From positions 1 through 64,000 of the forward strand of contig SVFC01000011.1 of the NCBI GenBank assembly GCA_015057035.1: a stretch of 64,000 nucleotides of DNA, in the 5' to 3' direction. Source of the stretch: Lachnospiraceae bacterium (GTDB taxonomy: Bacteria > Bacillota > Clostridia > Lachnospirales > Lachnospiraceae). The translations under genes were made by a program, and so were the position numbers. Numbering within the stretch: position 1 is the stretch's first letter; each line of letters opens with the position of its first letter. Shown one piece after another: positions 36,312 through 45,223 of the stretch. Under the pieces are notes generated by a model that ran no database searches, was not told the DNA's origin, and worked only from the letters and a program-made list of their open reading frames with translations.

Positions 36312-37832
36312 TTATTTGTATGTTTCCATAGCTTCTTCCATGGACATGCCTTTTTCGATTGCTTCTTTACGCTGTGCGTTTACAGCCTGGATTTCCTTCA
36401 TACGAGGGCCAGATAATTCATAGCCCTTCATTGCCCAAAGAGTAAGCGCCCATGCAACCATAGGAATGATACAGAACAATGCGATTACTACCCAGTTCAT
36501 TCCTTCTACATATGGAGAATCAACGTCTGGAAGGTCTGACACTCCGATTGTCATAAGAGCTATTGTTACTACTAATGAAGCCATTGATGATACCAATTTG
36601 TCTACTAATGAGAACAATGTACCGATGATACCAGGAACATATTTACCTGAACAATAGGTTTCATAGTCTGAACAGTCCGCTACCATTGGGATAGGCATAT
36701 CTGCTGTTGAATAGTATGCACCATAACCAATGCCAAAGAACAGAACAAATAAAACTGTATAAAGGTTAATAGCAAGTTTACCATCTGCCATAAGACTTAA
36801 ATTGAATGCTGGGTTACCAGGCTGCCATAATGCAAGGATAATTACTACGCCAATATATGCTATAAGTGCTACTGTAACATATCTCTGAAGAGATGCTTTC
36901 TGTCCGAGTTTCTGTGATGTATTTACGGTTAATCCAAAGAATGGAGCAGAGAATATATAACCAACTACCATCATTGGTAAATAGAACTGACTATAGTCAC
37001 CCATCATACAGCCATATAACATACAGAGTACTGCACCGTTTGTAGCAACTGCAAGAGCTAATTTACATCCACCACCTGCAACCATAAGGCGCTGTAATGG
37101 TTTGTTGTTTTTAATTAACTCGATATATTCAGAAATCTTTGTAGCTTCCTGCTTACCACCAATACCGAAATATTTTTCGTTATCTTTTTCTGCAATACCG
37201 ATAATTGCAAGAATTGTAAGAATGATAGATACTACGATACCAACTGGAGTGAAAATCTGATAGAATTCAGGAGTTGTATAACCATTACCCATACCAGCAA
37301 TAATTGGAGCAAGAACCTGCATTGCACCCATACCAACTAAAGATGCAATGGTATTAAAAATTGTAAATAAAGGTCTCTGTTTTGGGTCGTTTGTAAGTAC
37401 TGTCTGTCCAGAACGTGTTACAGATGTTTGGAAAGTATAACCAATTACCCATACCGCATATAAAAGAACGTATGCTACATAACGAAGTGCCATCATGGTT
37501 TCTGGAATCATAGGTGTAACCAAATAAAGAATCAGCACAGAGATTGCCATGATTGCATTACCCATTACCATAAATGGACGGAACTTACCGAATCTGGTAT
37601 TTGTGCGGTCCATAAGCGCTCCGATGATTGGGTCAGTGATAGCATCGAATACTCGCATACCTGTAACCATTAATGATGCAAACATCAATGCGATACCTAA
37701 TACACCATTACCAAAGTATGTAATATAAGATAAAATTAATACGAAGTACACATTTGTCGCACCATTGTTCATTGGGAACAATGCCAACTGGTACATCTTC
37801 GCTCTATTTAAAGATGTATTCTGATTTTCCAT
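36312..37832 (-). CDS. GPH-family sugar:cation symporter of the glycosidase operon
   Basis: A 506-residue, 12-helix symporter. GMRVFDAITDPIIGALMDR and RFGKFRPFMVMG are the GPH signature loops; a cytosolic loop around residue 215-245 and the C-terminal tail (ELSGPRMKEIQ) follow. Its place as third gene after GH2 and GH3 suggests that it imports the mono- or oligosaccharide released outside by GH3. It is separated from the GH3 gene by 70 bp with a stable hairpin. The start has GGGAAAG upstream. Confidence 0.9.
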   Translation of the reverse strand: MENQNTSLNRAKMYQLALFPMNNGATNVYFVLILSYITYFGNGVLGIALMFASLMVTGMRVFDAITDPIIGALMDRTNTRFGKFRPFMVMGNAIMAISVLILYLVTPMIPETMMALRYVAYVLLYAVWVIGYTFQTSVTRSGQTVLTNDPKQRPLFTIFNTIASLVGMGAMQVLAPIIAGMGNGYTTPEFYQIFTPVGIVVSIILTILAIIGIAEKDNEKYFGIGGKQEATKISEYIELIKNNKPLQRLMVAGGGCKLALAVATNGAVLCMLYGCMMGDYSQFYLPMMVVGYIFSAPFFGLTVNTSQKLGQKASLQRYVTVALIAYIGVVIILALWQPGNPAFNLSLMADGKLAINLYTVLFVLFFGIGYGAYYSTADMPIPMVADCSDYETYCSGKYVPGIIGTLFSLVDKLVSSMASLVVTIALMTIGVSDLPDVDSPYVEGMNWVVIALFCIIPMVAWALTLWAMKGYELSGPRMKEIQAVNAQRKEAIEKGMSMEEAMETYK

Positions 37833-37864
37833 AGTTCTATTCTTTCCCTTTCTTTCGAATCAGC

Positions 37865-37886
37865 CCTCCACCTGTGACAGTGGAGG
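37865..37886 (-). other. Intercistronic hairpin between GH3 and symporter genes
   Basis: CCTCCAC (37865-37871) pairs with GTGGAGG (37880-37886) around an 8-nt loop, without a T-run. It may protect the 3' end of the GH2-GH3 message or tune relative expression; it does not look like an efficient terminator. Confidence 0.5.
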
Positions 37887-37902
37887 ACCGTAAATTTAAA
37901 AA

Positions 37903-40900
37903 CTATTCTTCTGTCTTTTCTACAACTGGCGCTGCTACTGCTTCACCTGCTGGAATATATACGTATGCTTTTTTGAATTTGCTTCTCTTAAGAATCCAAA
38001 GAACTAAGGAAGCCGCAAATACTGCCCATAATACAACAGCAATTGTTGTTGTAAGTGGAGTGATTGCTGGAGTAACTGCTTTAATTGTTGTGTTAGCACC
38101 GATACCATTCATAGCCTGTGAGTTTGCAATTGCATATAAGTTGTGGTGACAAGCCTCTTTCATAGCTGTTGCAAGAACTGGGTCATTTTTATATTCTCTC
38201 AGTACGTCTGTAATCATAAATGCCATCATAGAGTCATATGTAGTTGTACCACCCATAACACCATCTGGACCGTTAACCATTGAGTTCAAAACGTTGTCTG
38301 TAATCTGGAGACCGTTACATTCCCATTCTCCATTCATAATGCCTTTTACAAGGTTTGTGTTAGCGCCTGACCACTGTGTACCCCAACGAGTATAAGCCAT
38401 CATAACACCATTTCCGCCTCTGCCAGTAGCTACGAATTCGCCCTTATCATTCTTAACAACACCCTGAGAAGATTCAAGACCACCCTGGAATGCTCTTAAG
38501 TAAATTTCACGAGCAGACTGTTCTGTTAACCATACACCAAGACCGATACGATCCTGTTCACAGTCGTTTAACGCAAAGTGTTTGTATACTACGTATACAC
38601 CATTAGATTCAATACCACTTACTTCGTATCTTCCGATTTCACCAGAAAGAACAGAGTCTTCTGAATAGTACTCGAAGTTACGTCCTGAGTATGGACTTCT
38701 GTGTGTGTTTGCACCTGGTCCATAGAGGAAGGTTACTTTTGCTGCCAAGCAGTCTTCACCTACGATGTTACCGATTTCATATGCTAATGCTTTGTTGAAT
38801 GTAGCTGCAAGTACGTCTTCTGATGTAAGAGCTGTTGTTTCTACACCAAGTCCGCTACCAAATAATGCTACTGTTAAGCCCTGAGGACCGTTTTCATCAC
38901 GTGTACCAGGAGCCTGAACTGATTCGATTGGCATTGTCCAGTGGAAAGAGTCACCGATCAGAGAAACCATATCTTCAAATGTTAACTGATCTAATAATTT
39001 ATCCCACATTGGATCATCATAATCTTTACCAATTAAATCAAAAAGTTTTAATCCATTATTAGCGCCAAGTGTTGGCATTGTTGCGGTTGCATTTGGATCT
39101 GTTACATACTGCTGATCCTGTAATGCTTTGATTAAGTATTCATTTAATGTAATCTTAACTGTCTTTTCAAGACTTGGCATTGTTTCTACCCAGTTGTTAC
39201 GAGACAGATAAGTAACCTTTGTACCTACTGCATCATTTCTGTTAGGGTCAGAAGAATCCAATTTGTTTTCAATTTTAGCGCCTGAATCGCTAGTTGCGTA
39301 TGTTGTATAGTCTAACTCTGGGTTATTCCATGTGCATACTAAATCTTTGTTACCATCTTTGTCCATACGGCCATCTGTGTTTTCTACAGTATAACCTTTT
39401 GCTGCTAATACGTTATTAGCTGCGTTGTGAGCATCTGTAGCTGCTGTGAAGTAGTAATCACCAGCGTCTAAGATATATGTACCATATCCATAAGCATCAT
39501 AACTTGCTACATAATCACCATCAACTTTAATTGTTAATGTTTCAGACTCGCCTTTTTTCAGGATGCCTGTCTTTTCAAATCCAACTAACTGAACTGCTGC
39601 TTTTTCTACATGGTTCTGTTTGTCGTATTCTGTGTATGGGCTAGAAACATAAATCTGTACAGTTTCCTTACCATCTTTTTCACCAACGTTTGTTACTTTT
39701 ACAGTAATGGTGTAAGTCTGTGTTGCTTTGTCATAGTTTAATGTCATATCACTATATTCAAAGTTAGTGTAGCTTAAACCATAACCAAATGGGAATGCTA
39801 CGTCATCGCCGTATGCATATTTACCAGCATTACCTGTACCCATTACATAATCTTCATAACGTGTTTCGTAGTATTTATATCCTACATAGATACCTTCCTG
39901 GTAAATCATATATGTATCTGCATGTCCAGGAATCTTGCTTAAATCACCCTGATACTGAATAGGTGTAAAGTTCTGCATAACTGGGCTTGAGTAGTTGTCG
40001 AAGCAGTATGTATCTGCAAGACTACCAGATGGGTTTACTGTACCGTTGATGATATCAGCAACGGCATCAATACCTGTCTGACCTACGCCACCAATCCAAA
40101 GTGTAGCATCTACGCCATATTCGTTGTTCTTTAAGAAGTCAACCTGAAGCGCGTTAGATGTGTTGATTAATACGATAATCTTGTCAATCTTGCCTTCATC
40201 TTTTAACTTCTTGATGTTTTCCATCATTTCTCTTTCGATTGCATTTAATGCAAGGTAGTTCTTACCATTGCCTAATGTATGATCGAAATAGCTGTCTGCA
40301 CCTTCTCCACCGATACGTGATAATACAACGATTGCTGCATCACCGTATTCTTCGATAGATTCTAATACACCTGCAGTTTCTGTATAAAGAGACCATGGAG
40401 CTTCTACGATTTCAGCTGAGCCGTAACCTGAAGCTGTGGCAGAGTCCTGTACAACGGCACCAGCATTACCACGGGTGTAATCCTTTGCAGCACCTGTAGA
40501 GTAGAACTCCCAAAGTGTTGGGTTAACTTTGAAACCACCAACTTCTTCCATAGCCTGTTTTAAATTGTGGCTCTTAGAAGCGTCTACGTTACCTGAACCT
40601 GTACCACCATATACGATGTTTACAGATGATGTTGAGAACAAGCTGATTTTTGCACCTTTATCAAGTGGTAATGCACCATTCTCGTTTGTTAAAAGTGCAG
40701 CACCTTCTGCTTCAACCTGATATACAAGCTGAGCACCAGCTGCATTTCTGTCTGCTTCTGTTGCGAATTCGCCTTTGAAGTACTGTGCATTTGGGTCTTC
40801 ATTTACTAATTCCCAGAATGTACCGCCTGCAAATAAAACGATTGTGTTGTCAAACATTGTGCACACTACTGCAACTACAGTCATAATAATTGCAAGTGGC

Positions 40901-40998
40901 GCGCTAACACAAGCAAAGATAGACCAAGGTCTAACTGCTTTTCTTTTAGCTTTTTTGTAAGCTTTTTTGCGAGCTTTTAACTCTTTCTTTGTTTCCAT
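37903..40998 (-). CDS. Circularly permuted GH3 glycosidase with membrane anchors at both ends
   Basis: A 1,031-residue protein. Lys/Arg-rich cytosolic start (residues 1-24), helix ~27-48, then a GH3 C-terminal-type domain (~95-410), an FnIII-like domain (~435-515), a linker, and the GH3 catalytic barrel (~660-930) with KHFALND (806-812) and probable nucleophile D901 (LQITDN). A second helix (~978-1003) and a KRSKFKK tail follow. The normal GH3 order (barrel first) is reversed. By the positive-inside rule both termini are cytosolic and the enzyme faces outward. Likely a beta-glucosidase or beta-xylosidase; the specificity is not readable. RBS GAGGGAG. Confidence 0.9.
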   Translation of the reverse strand: METKKELKARKKAYKKAKRKAVRPWSIFACVSAPLAIIMTVVAVVCTMFDNTIVLFAGGTFWELVNEDPNAQYFKGEFATEADRNAAGAQLVYQVEAEGAALLTNENGALPLDKGAKISLFSTSSVNIVYGGTGSGNVDASKSHNLKQAMEEVGGFKVNPTLWEFYSTGAAKDYTRGNAGAVVQDSATASGYGSAEIVEAPWSLYTETAGVLESIEEYGDAAIVVLSRIGGEGADSYFDHTLGNGKNYLALNAIEREMMENIKKLKDEGKIDKIIVLINTSNALQVDFLKNNEYGVDATLWIGGVGQTGIDAVADIINGTVNPSGSLADTYCFDNYSSPVMQNFTPIQYQGDLSKIPGHADTYMIYQEGIYVGYKYYETRYEDYVMGTGNAGKYAYGDDVAFPFGYGLSYTNFEYSDMTLNYDKATQTYTITVKVTNVGEKDGKETVQIYVSSPYTEYDKQNHVEKAAVQLVGFEKTGILKKGESETLTIKVDGDYVASYDAYGYGTYILDAGDYYFTAATDAHNAANNVLAAKGYTVENTDGRMDKDGNKDLVCTWNNPELDYTTYATSDSGAKIENKLDSSDPNRNDAVGTKVTYLSRNNWVETMPSLEKTVKITLNEYLIKALQDQQYVTDPNATATMPTLGANNGLKLFDLIGKDYDDPMWDKLLDQLTFEDMVSLIGDSFHWTMPIESVQAPGTRDENGPQGLTVALFGSGLGVETTALTSEDVLAATFNKALAYEIGNIVGEDCLAAKVTFLYGPGANTHRSPYSGRNFEYYSEDSVLSGEIGRYEVSGIESNGVYVVYKHFALNDCEQDRIGLGVWLTEQSAREIYLRAFQGGLESSQGVVKNDKGEFVATGRGGNGVMMAYTRWGTQWSGANTNLVKGIMNGEWECNGLQITDNVLNSMVNGPDGVMGGTTTYDSMMAFMITDVLREYKNDPVLATAMKEACHHNLYAIANSQAMNGIGANTTIKAVTPAITPLTTTIAVVLWAVFAASLVLWILKRSKFKKAYVYIPAGEAVAAPVVEKTEE

Positions 40999-41021
40999 CT
41001 CTTTTTCTCCCTCTTTTTTTA

Positions 41022-42992
41022 TTACATCCAGTTTTTTGTATCCACTTTCTGGACCACATATTCTGGGTGTGATTCATTAGTTCTGCAAATTACAGCGTTA
41101 TCTGTCAAATCACCTGATTTCACTTCAAACTTGTTATCCCCATCGATTAATGAGACTCTAAACTTAAATACAGGTTTATCTGTCTGCTTCTTGGTTTCTA
41201 CAAGTTGTCCATTATGATAAAGTGATACTTCCGACTGGTTAGAGTACACTGTAATTTCCTGTGATGCATTCTTACGATATACAAATCGTTTTCCTGCGAT
41301 GTAAACGAATGGATCCTTCTTGTTCCAATATGCTTTGTACAAATAGAAGCAATCCTTTTTCGTCTTTCTGTCAAAGGTCACCATACCTTTGTGGTTCATA
41401 CCAGGTTCACCGCCCTGATTTCTTGCATCTGCTGCAAAATCAAACATATTCCATATGTAGGTTCCCCACATATATGGATGACGCTTGAAGCATTCCAGCA
41501 TATATTCGTGATAAATATTCTGATATTCTTCGGTGTTATCACCACGTTTTGCTCTTTCGCTATGAAGATTTGGCATACCTTCTGCGCCGTATTCCGAATA
41601 TCCTAAGCATCTGTTTGGATATACAAGATGATAGAACCCAATCCATAAATCATTTAACCAAAGGAATGGAACGTACCATCCGAGGTACAGGTTCCAAGCC
41701 ACGATATCTGTAATCTTAGTAACTCTGTTAAATGGTCCGCACATAGCATAACAAGCCATCGTAGTTGGTCTTGTTGGATCCATTTTATGTACGAAGTTCT
41801 GCAGAGACTTATGATTATCAAGCATGTCCTTCTTATCGGTTACTTTGATAGTAATCTCGTTAGAAATACCCCAAGTAACAATAGATGGATGATTATAATT
41901 CTGTGCAATCAGTTCCTCCATCTGATCATGGGTATTGGCATTACCTTCTGGCATATGGTGTGAGATATATGGGATTTCTGCCCATACAATCATACCCTCT
42001 TTATCACATAAATCATAGAAATACTGATCATGCTGATAATGAGCTAGACGAATGGTATTCGCACCGATTTCCTTAATCAATGCCATATCTAAGTCCATAT
42101 TGTCATGGTTGATTGCATTACCAATTGCTTTCCAGTCCTGATGACGTGATACTCCGTGAAGTGGATAAGACTTGCCATTTAAGAAAAATCCCTTCTTAGG
42201 ATCAAACGCGATACTTCTAATACCACAGGTGCTGCTTACGGTATCTAATACTTTTCCTTCTCTTACCAGAGTTGCCTCTACCGTATAGAGATATGGATCT
42301 GCCAATCCATTCCAAAGATGTGGATTTTCTACAGTTAATGTCACATCTGTGCCGTCCCCCTTGGCAACCACATGACCTTCTGCATCCTTTAACTCTACCT
42401 GTACATTAGCACCTTCGTTTGCTTTAACATAAGTTTCTACGCGGATTGTAGCGCAATTAGCAGTTACTCCTCCTGTGGTAGACGCCTTGATATTCTCCAC
42501 TTTCACTTCAGGTGTAATCTTGATTCCTTGGCTTCCACAATAATCCAAATCAAAATGTTCCTCTGGAACTACTAACCATTCCACATCACGGTAAATTCCA
42601 CCGTAGAAGGTGAAGTCTGCCATCTGTGGATATACGCGGGTGTTTTTGCTGTTGTCTACTTCAACAAGAAGGTGATTCTCTTCTAACAGCACCTCAGTTA
42701 CATCCACACGGAAGGTAGAATATCCACCATCATGTGTAATCACCTGTGTTCCGTTTAATACCACTTTTGCGCTGGCATTCACCCCATGGAACTGCAGGTA
42801 TACGCGTTCTGTTTCTTTGTCGTACTCTGGAGTTTTCACCTGTTTCTCATAAATACAGGTTCCACGTTTGTAGTCATCTCCGCCATCCTGTCCATCCAGC
42901 GCATTCCAGGTATGTGGCAGGTTCAGCACCTGCTTGTTTCCTGAGAGGTCTGTAAATGTCCATTCTTGCATGAAACTTACGGTTCTTCTCAT
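41022..42992 (-). CDS. GH2 family beta-galactosidase/beta-glucuronidase-like enzyme
   Basis: A 656-residue enzyme with the sugar-binding jelly roll (~1-140), Ig-like domain (~160-260), TIM barrel (~265-560) and a short C-terminal beta domain. Catalytic acid/base is E379 (GISNEI), nucleophile E467 (GYSEYGAEG); RLAHYQHD is the usual substrate-pocket motif. No signal peptide, so cytosolic. Sequence alone does not decide among beta-galactosidase, glucuronidase or mannosidase-type activity. It is the first gene of GH2-GH3-symporter with its own promoter and upstream direct repeats. RBS AAGGAAA. Confidence 0.92.
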   Translation of the reverse strand: MRRTVSFMQEWTFTDLSGNKQVLNLPHTWNALDGQDGGDDYKRGTCIYEKQVKTPEYDKETERVYLQFHGVNASAKVVLNGTQVITHDGGYSTFRVDVTEVLLEENHLLVEVDNSKNTRVYPQMADFTFYGGIYRDVEWLVVPEEHFDLDYCGSQGIKITPEVKVENIKASTTGGVTANCATIRVETYVKANEGANVQVELKDAEGHVVAKGDGTDVTLTVENPHLWNGLADPYLYTVEATLVREGKVLDTVSSTCGIRSIAFDPKKGFFLNGKSYPLHGVSRHQDWKAIGNAINHDNMDLDMALIKEIGANTIRLAHYQHDQYFYDLCDKEGMIVWAEIPYISHHMPEGNANTHDQMEELIAQNYNHPSIVTWGISNEITIKVTDKKDMLDNHKSLQNFVHKMDPTRPTTMACYAMCGPFNRVTKITDIVAWNLYLGWYVPFLWLNDLWIGFYHLVYPNRCLGYSEYGAEGMPNLHSERAKRGDNTEEYQNIYHEYMLECFKRHPYMWGTYIWNMFDFAADARNQGGEPGMNHKGMVTFDRKTKKDCFYLYKAYWNKKDPFVYIAGKRFVYRKNASQEITVYSNQSEVSLYHNGQLVETKKQTDKPVFKFRVSLIDGDNKFEVKSGDLTDNAVICRTNESHPEYVVQKVDTKNWM

Positions 42993-43060
42993 ACGATTTT
43001 TCCTTTCCTAAAAAAACGAGCGACCCTAATGGGCGCACCTCGACTATTATGATTATTTCT

Positions 43061-43089
43061 ATTCTAATTTTTTAACAAAAAAGCTTCAA
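43061..43089 (-). promoter_or_regulatory. Promoter of the GH2-GH3-symporter operon
   Basis: Minus-strand TTGAAG (43089-43084) and TAGAAT (43066-43061) with exactly 17 bp between them, giving a ~60-nt leader to the ATG at 42992. Direct repeats that fit a LytTR activator lie 12 bp upstream of the -35. Confidence 0.7.
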
Positions 43090-43101
43090 GGGAGTTTGCA
43101 G

Positions 43102-43136
43102 AAGTGGTCGTTTTTAAAGCAAAAGTGGTCGTTTTT
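43102..43136. promoter_or_regulatory. Candidate LytTR-regulator binding site (direct repeats)
   Basis: AAGTGGTCGTTTTT occurs at 43102-43115 and again at 43123-43136, start to start 21 bp, i.e. two helical turns. LytTR regulators bind pairs of ~9-bp direct repeats at this spacing. The gene for a LytTR regulator lies at 44466-45173. The match to the published LytTR consensus is only partial. Confidence 0.6.
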
Positions 43137-43160
43137 GCACGGCAAAAAAGACCACTTTTT
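43123..43160. terminator. Hairpin formed by third, inverted repeat copy; probable terminator of the sensor kinase gene
   Basis: The second repeat (43123-43136) pairs with AAAAAGACCACTTTTT (43145-43160), giving a stem that lies just after the kinase stop at 43183. T-rich stretches occur on the minus strand. The same DNA would thus act as terminator for one operon and operator for the next. Confidence 0.5.
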
Positions 43161-43182
43161 AGTGTTATTTTCAAAATATCCC

Positions 43183-44466
43183 CTATTCTCGAATTGGAAA
43201 CAGGAATTTCAGTGAAAAACATCCATCTTCCTGCGTAATATTAAAGAAGCCATCGTACTTCTTCACAATATACTTCATACTACGAAGGCCAAATCCATGA
43301 AGATTTCTGTCTCGTTTAGTAGTTATTGGTATTTCATTTTCCATCACCAAGACATCTTTGACTGGATTGATAATATTTACCATCAGGAAATTCTGCTGCC
43401 TATGGATTAGCACGTCAATCTGGCGCTTTTCCTCTTCTTCAAACTGCTCTACTGCTTCAATGGAATTATCTAGAGCATTTCCAAACAGCGAATACAAATC
43501 CATTGGATTAATAAACTGTAATAACTTGCCATCTGCAACACAGGAAATGGTAATTCCTCGTTCCCTACAATAAAGACTCTTTTCCGTAAGAATGGTATCT
43601 AATACTTCATTTCCTGTCTGAACAATTGATTCGTAAATGGAAATAGATTCTTCCACCTCTCGCAGATACTGATCGCGTTCCTCCTCAGTGACCTTGCGCA
43701 CTGCGCGAATCTGATGCTTCAAGTCATGACATTTTTGATTAATAATCGCAATATTCTCCTTTGACAAACGATATTGCTCATGTTCTTTTTCCAATAACAG
43801 ATTCACAAGTTCCAGTTCCTGCTTCATGGAACTCTTGCGGAATAACTCGTTCTGCAGATACAGTACAATGGCACTGATCCATTGTAGCAAAAACAACGGA
43901 AACGCATTCAACAGATTGGTCTCTTCCACGTTTAGAAGTTCTGGACGATATGCCAAGAGTTCAAATATCACGCAGATTAATATCGCCGCAGTAAGTTTTC
44001 GCGGTCCAATACGCTTCTGCCCATTTTCTGGTATCCAACGACAAATTGTTCGGTCGCACAAGGCATATGAGAACATAAATAGTACCACCAAACTAATACA
44101 CTTTCCATGGACAGACAACGGTACTACTCTCTCTAGAATAACAGTAGCAAACTGCCATGTTTCAATGATTAACCACCACACAATTCTAGTCCAGATAAAA
44201 TTATATATTGCCACAGATGGGGTAACCTTCCAGTTCCATAACATATAGCCGATTAAGGCTATCGTAGAGAAAATCTGCAGAACAATTTTTGGAAATGGAA
44301 AATCTCCACCATAGTAAATGCTTAGGACTATACTAAGTACCAAAGCAATTATGGAGGAGATCCAAATTCTTACTGAAAAATTCTTTCGTTTTTCTTCCCT
44401 GTGTAAAAATATAATTCCACCAAGCCAGAGTGCGATTTCACAAATAGCACTTCCGATTTGTAACAT
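43183..44466 (-). CDS. AgrC-like GHKL sensor histidine kinase
   Basis: A 427-residue kinase: six or so membrane helices (~1-200), a linker helix with KCHDLKHQIRAV (candidate phospho-His in the HxLKHQ motif) and a GHKL ATPase with FGNALDNSIEAV and LHGFGLRSMKYIV. This layout is that of AgrC/CitA-like kinases that pair with LytTR regulators and sense peptides or, in other cases, small ligands. Its ATG overlaps the regulator's stop by one base (TAATG). The promoter is that of the upstream MCP gene or a local one not clearly seen. Confidence 0.9.
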   Translation of the reverse strand: MLQIGSAICEIALWLGGIIFLHREEKRKNFSVRIWISSIIALVLSIVLSIYYGGDFPFPKIVLQIFSTIALIGYMLWNWKVTPSVAIYNFIWTRIVWWLIIETWQFATVILERVVPLSVHGKCISLVVLFMFSYALCDRTICRWIPENGQKRIGPRKLTAAILICVIFELLAYRPELLNVEETNLLNAFPLFLLQWISAIVLYLQNELFRKSSMKQELELVNLLLEKEHEQYRLSKENIAIINQKCHDLKHQIRAVRKVTEEERDQYLREVEESISIYESIVQTGNEVLDTILTEKSLYCRERGITISCVADGKLLQFINPMDLYSLFGNALDNSIEAVEQFEEEEKRQIDVLIHRQQNFLMVNIINPVKDVLVMENEIPITTKRDRNLHGFGLRSMKYIVKKYDGFFNITQEDGCFSLKFLFPIRE

Positions 44467-45173
44467 TACATACTTCCTCCCATGTACTCTGTTAACGCTT
44501 TTAAGAACGTGGTTTTATTTCGGCGGCTGATTTCTAATTCAAATGGCCCCACCACAACCATATTCTTACGTACTTCTTTGACATGCATAAGGTTCACCAG
44601 ATACCAGTGATTACATTTTGCAAAAGGAAATTCTGCCAAGGAATTCTCTGCACTCTGCATGGTTCCTTTTACAACGTAGTCACCATCCGCCGTATGGTAG
44701 TAAAGCATACGGCTCTGGCCTTCTACAAAGTATATTTCATTTAATCCTAATTTCTTAACACCATCAGATAATGGCAAGAGCAGACTCTTCTGTTCCTGTT
44801 GTTTTGCACGTTTTAAAGCTCTGGTAAGCTTCATAGAAAATGTATAGTAGGTAATTGGTTTCATAACAAAATCCAACGCACCAACTTCATATCCGTGTAT
44901 TGCATAGCCTGCCATATTGGTAATAAACATAAGGACAACATTATCATCTTTCCCACGGATTTGCTTGGCTGCATCCATACCGTTCACCTTTGGCATCTCA
45001 ATATCCAGAAGAATCACATCGTATACATTCTGATAATTCTCCAGAATCTCCGCTCCATCGCAAAACTCTGAAATCTTAAACTCCAGCCCATTTTCCTCTT
45101 GATACTGTGTCAAATATTCAGTTAATTGCTGACGAAATGGTGCTTCGTCTTCCACAATCGCAATATGATACAT
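44466..45173 (-). CDS. LytTR-family response regulator (AgrA-like)
   Basis: A 235-residue regulator: receiver with VEDE, phospho-acceptor D57 (LLDIEMPKVNG) and K105-region (VMKPI), then a LytTR DNA-binding domain (~130-235) ending HWYLVNLMHVKEV and LEISRRNKTTFLKAL. LytTR proteins recognise direct repeats, which fits the repeats at 43102-43136 in front of the GH2 operon. Coupled to the downstream kinase and 50 bp downstream of the chemoreceptor gene. RBS GGAGAAG. Confidence 0.93.
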   Translation of the reverse strand: MYHIAIVEDEAPFRQQLTEYLTQYQEENGLEFKISEFCDGAEILENYQNVYDVILLDIEMPKVNGMDAAKQIRGKDDNVVLMFITNMAGYAIHGYEVGALDFVMKPITYYTFSMKLTRALKRAKQQEQKSLLLPLSDGVKKLGLNEIYFVEGQSRMLYYHTADGDYVVKGTMQSAENSLAEFPFAKCNHWYLVNLMHVKEVRKNMVVVGPFELEISRRNKTTFLKALTEYMGGSM

Positions 45174-45223
45174 TCCTTCTTCTCCAAATTACCTAGTGAT
45201 TTGACAAACTGTCCGAAACCATT

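Noticed and set aside
43019-43182. CRISPR-like repeats before the GH2 operon
   Set aside because: Only two direct copies 21 bp apart and one inverted copy, with no spacers or cas genes; a regulator site fits better.
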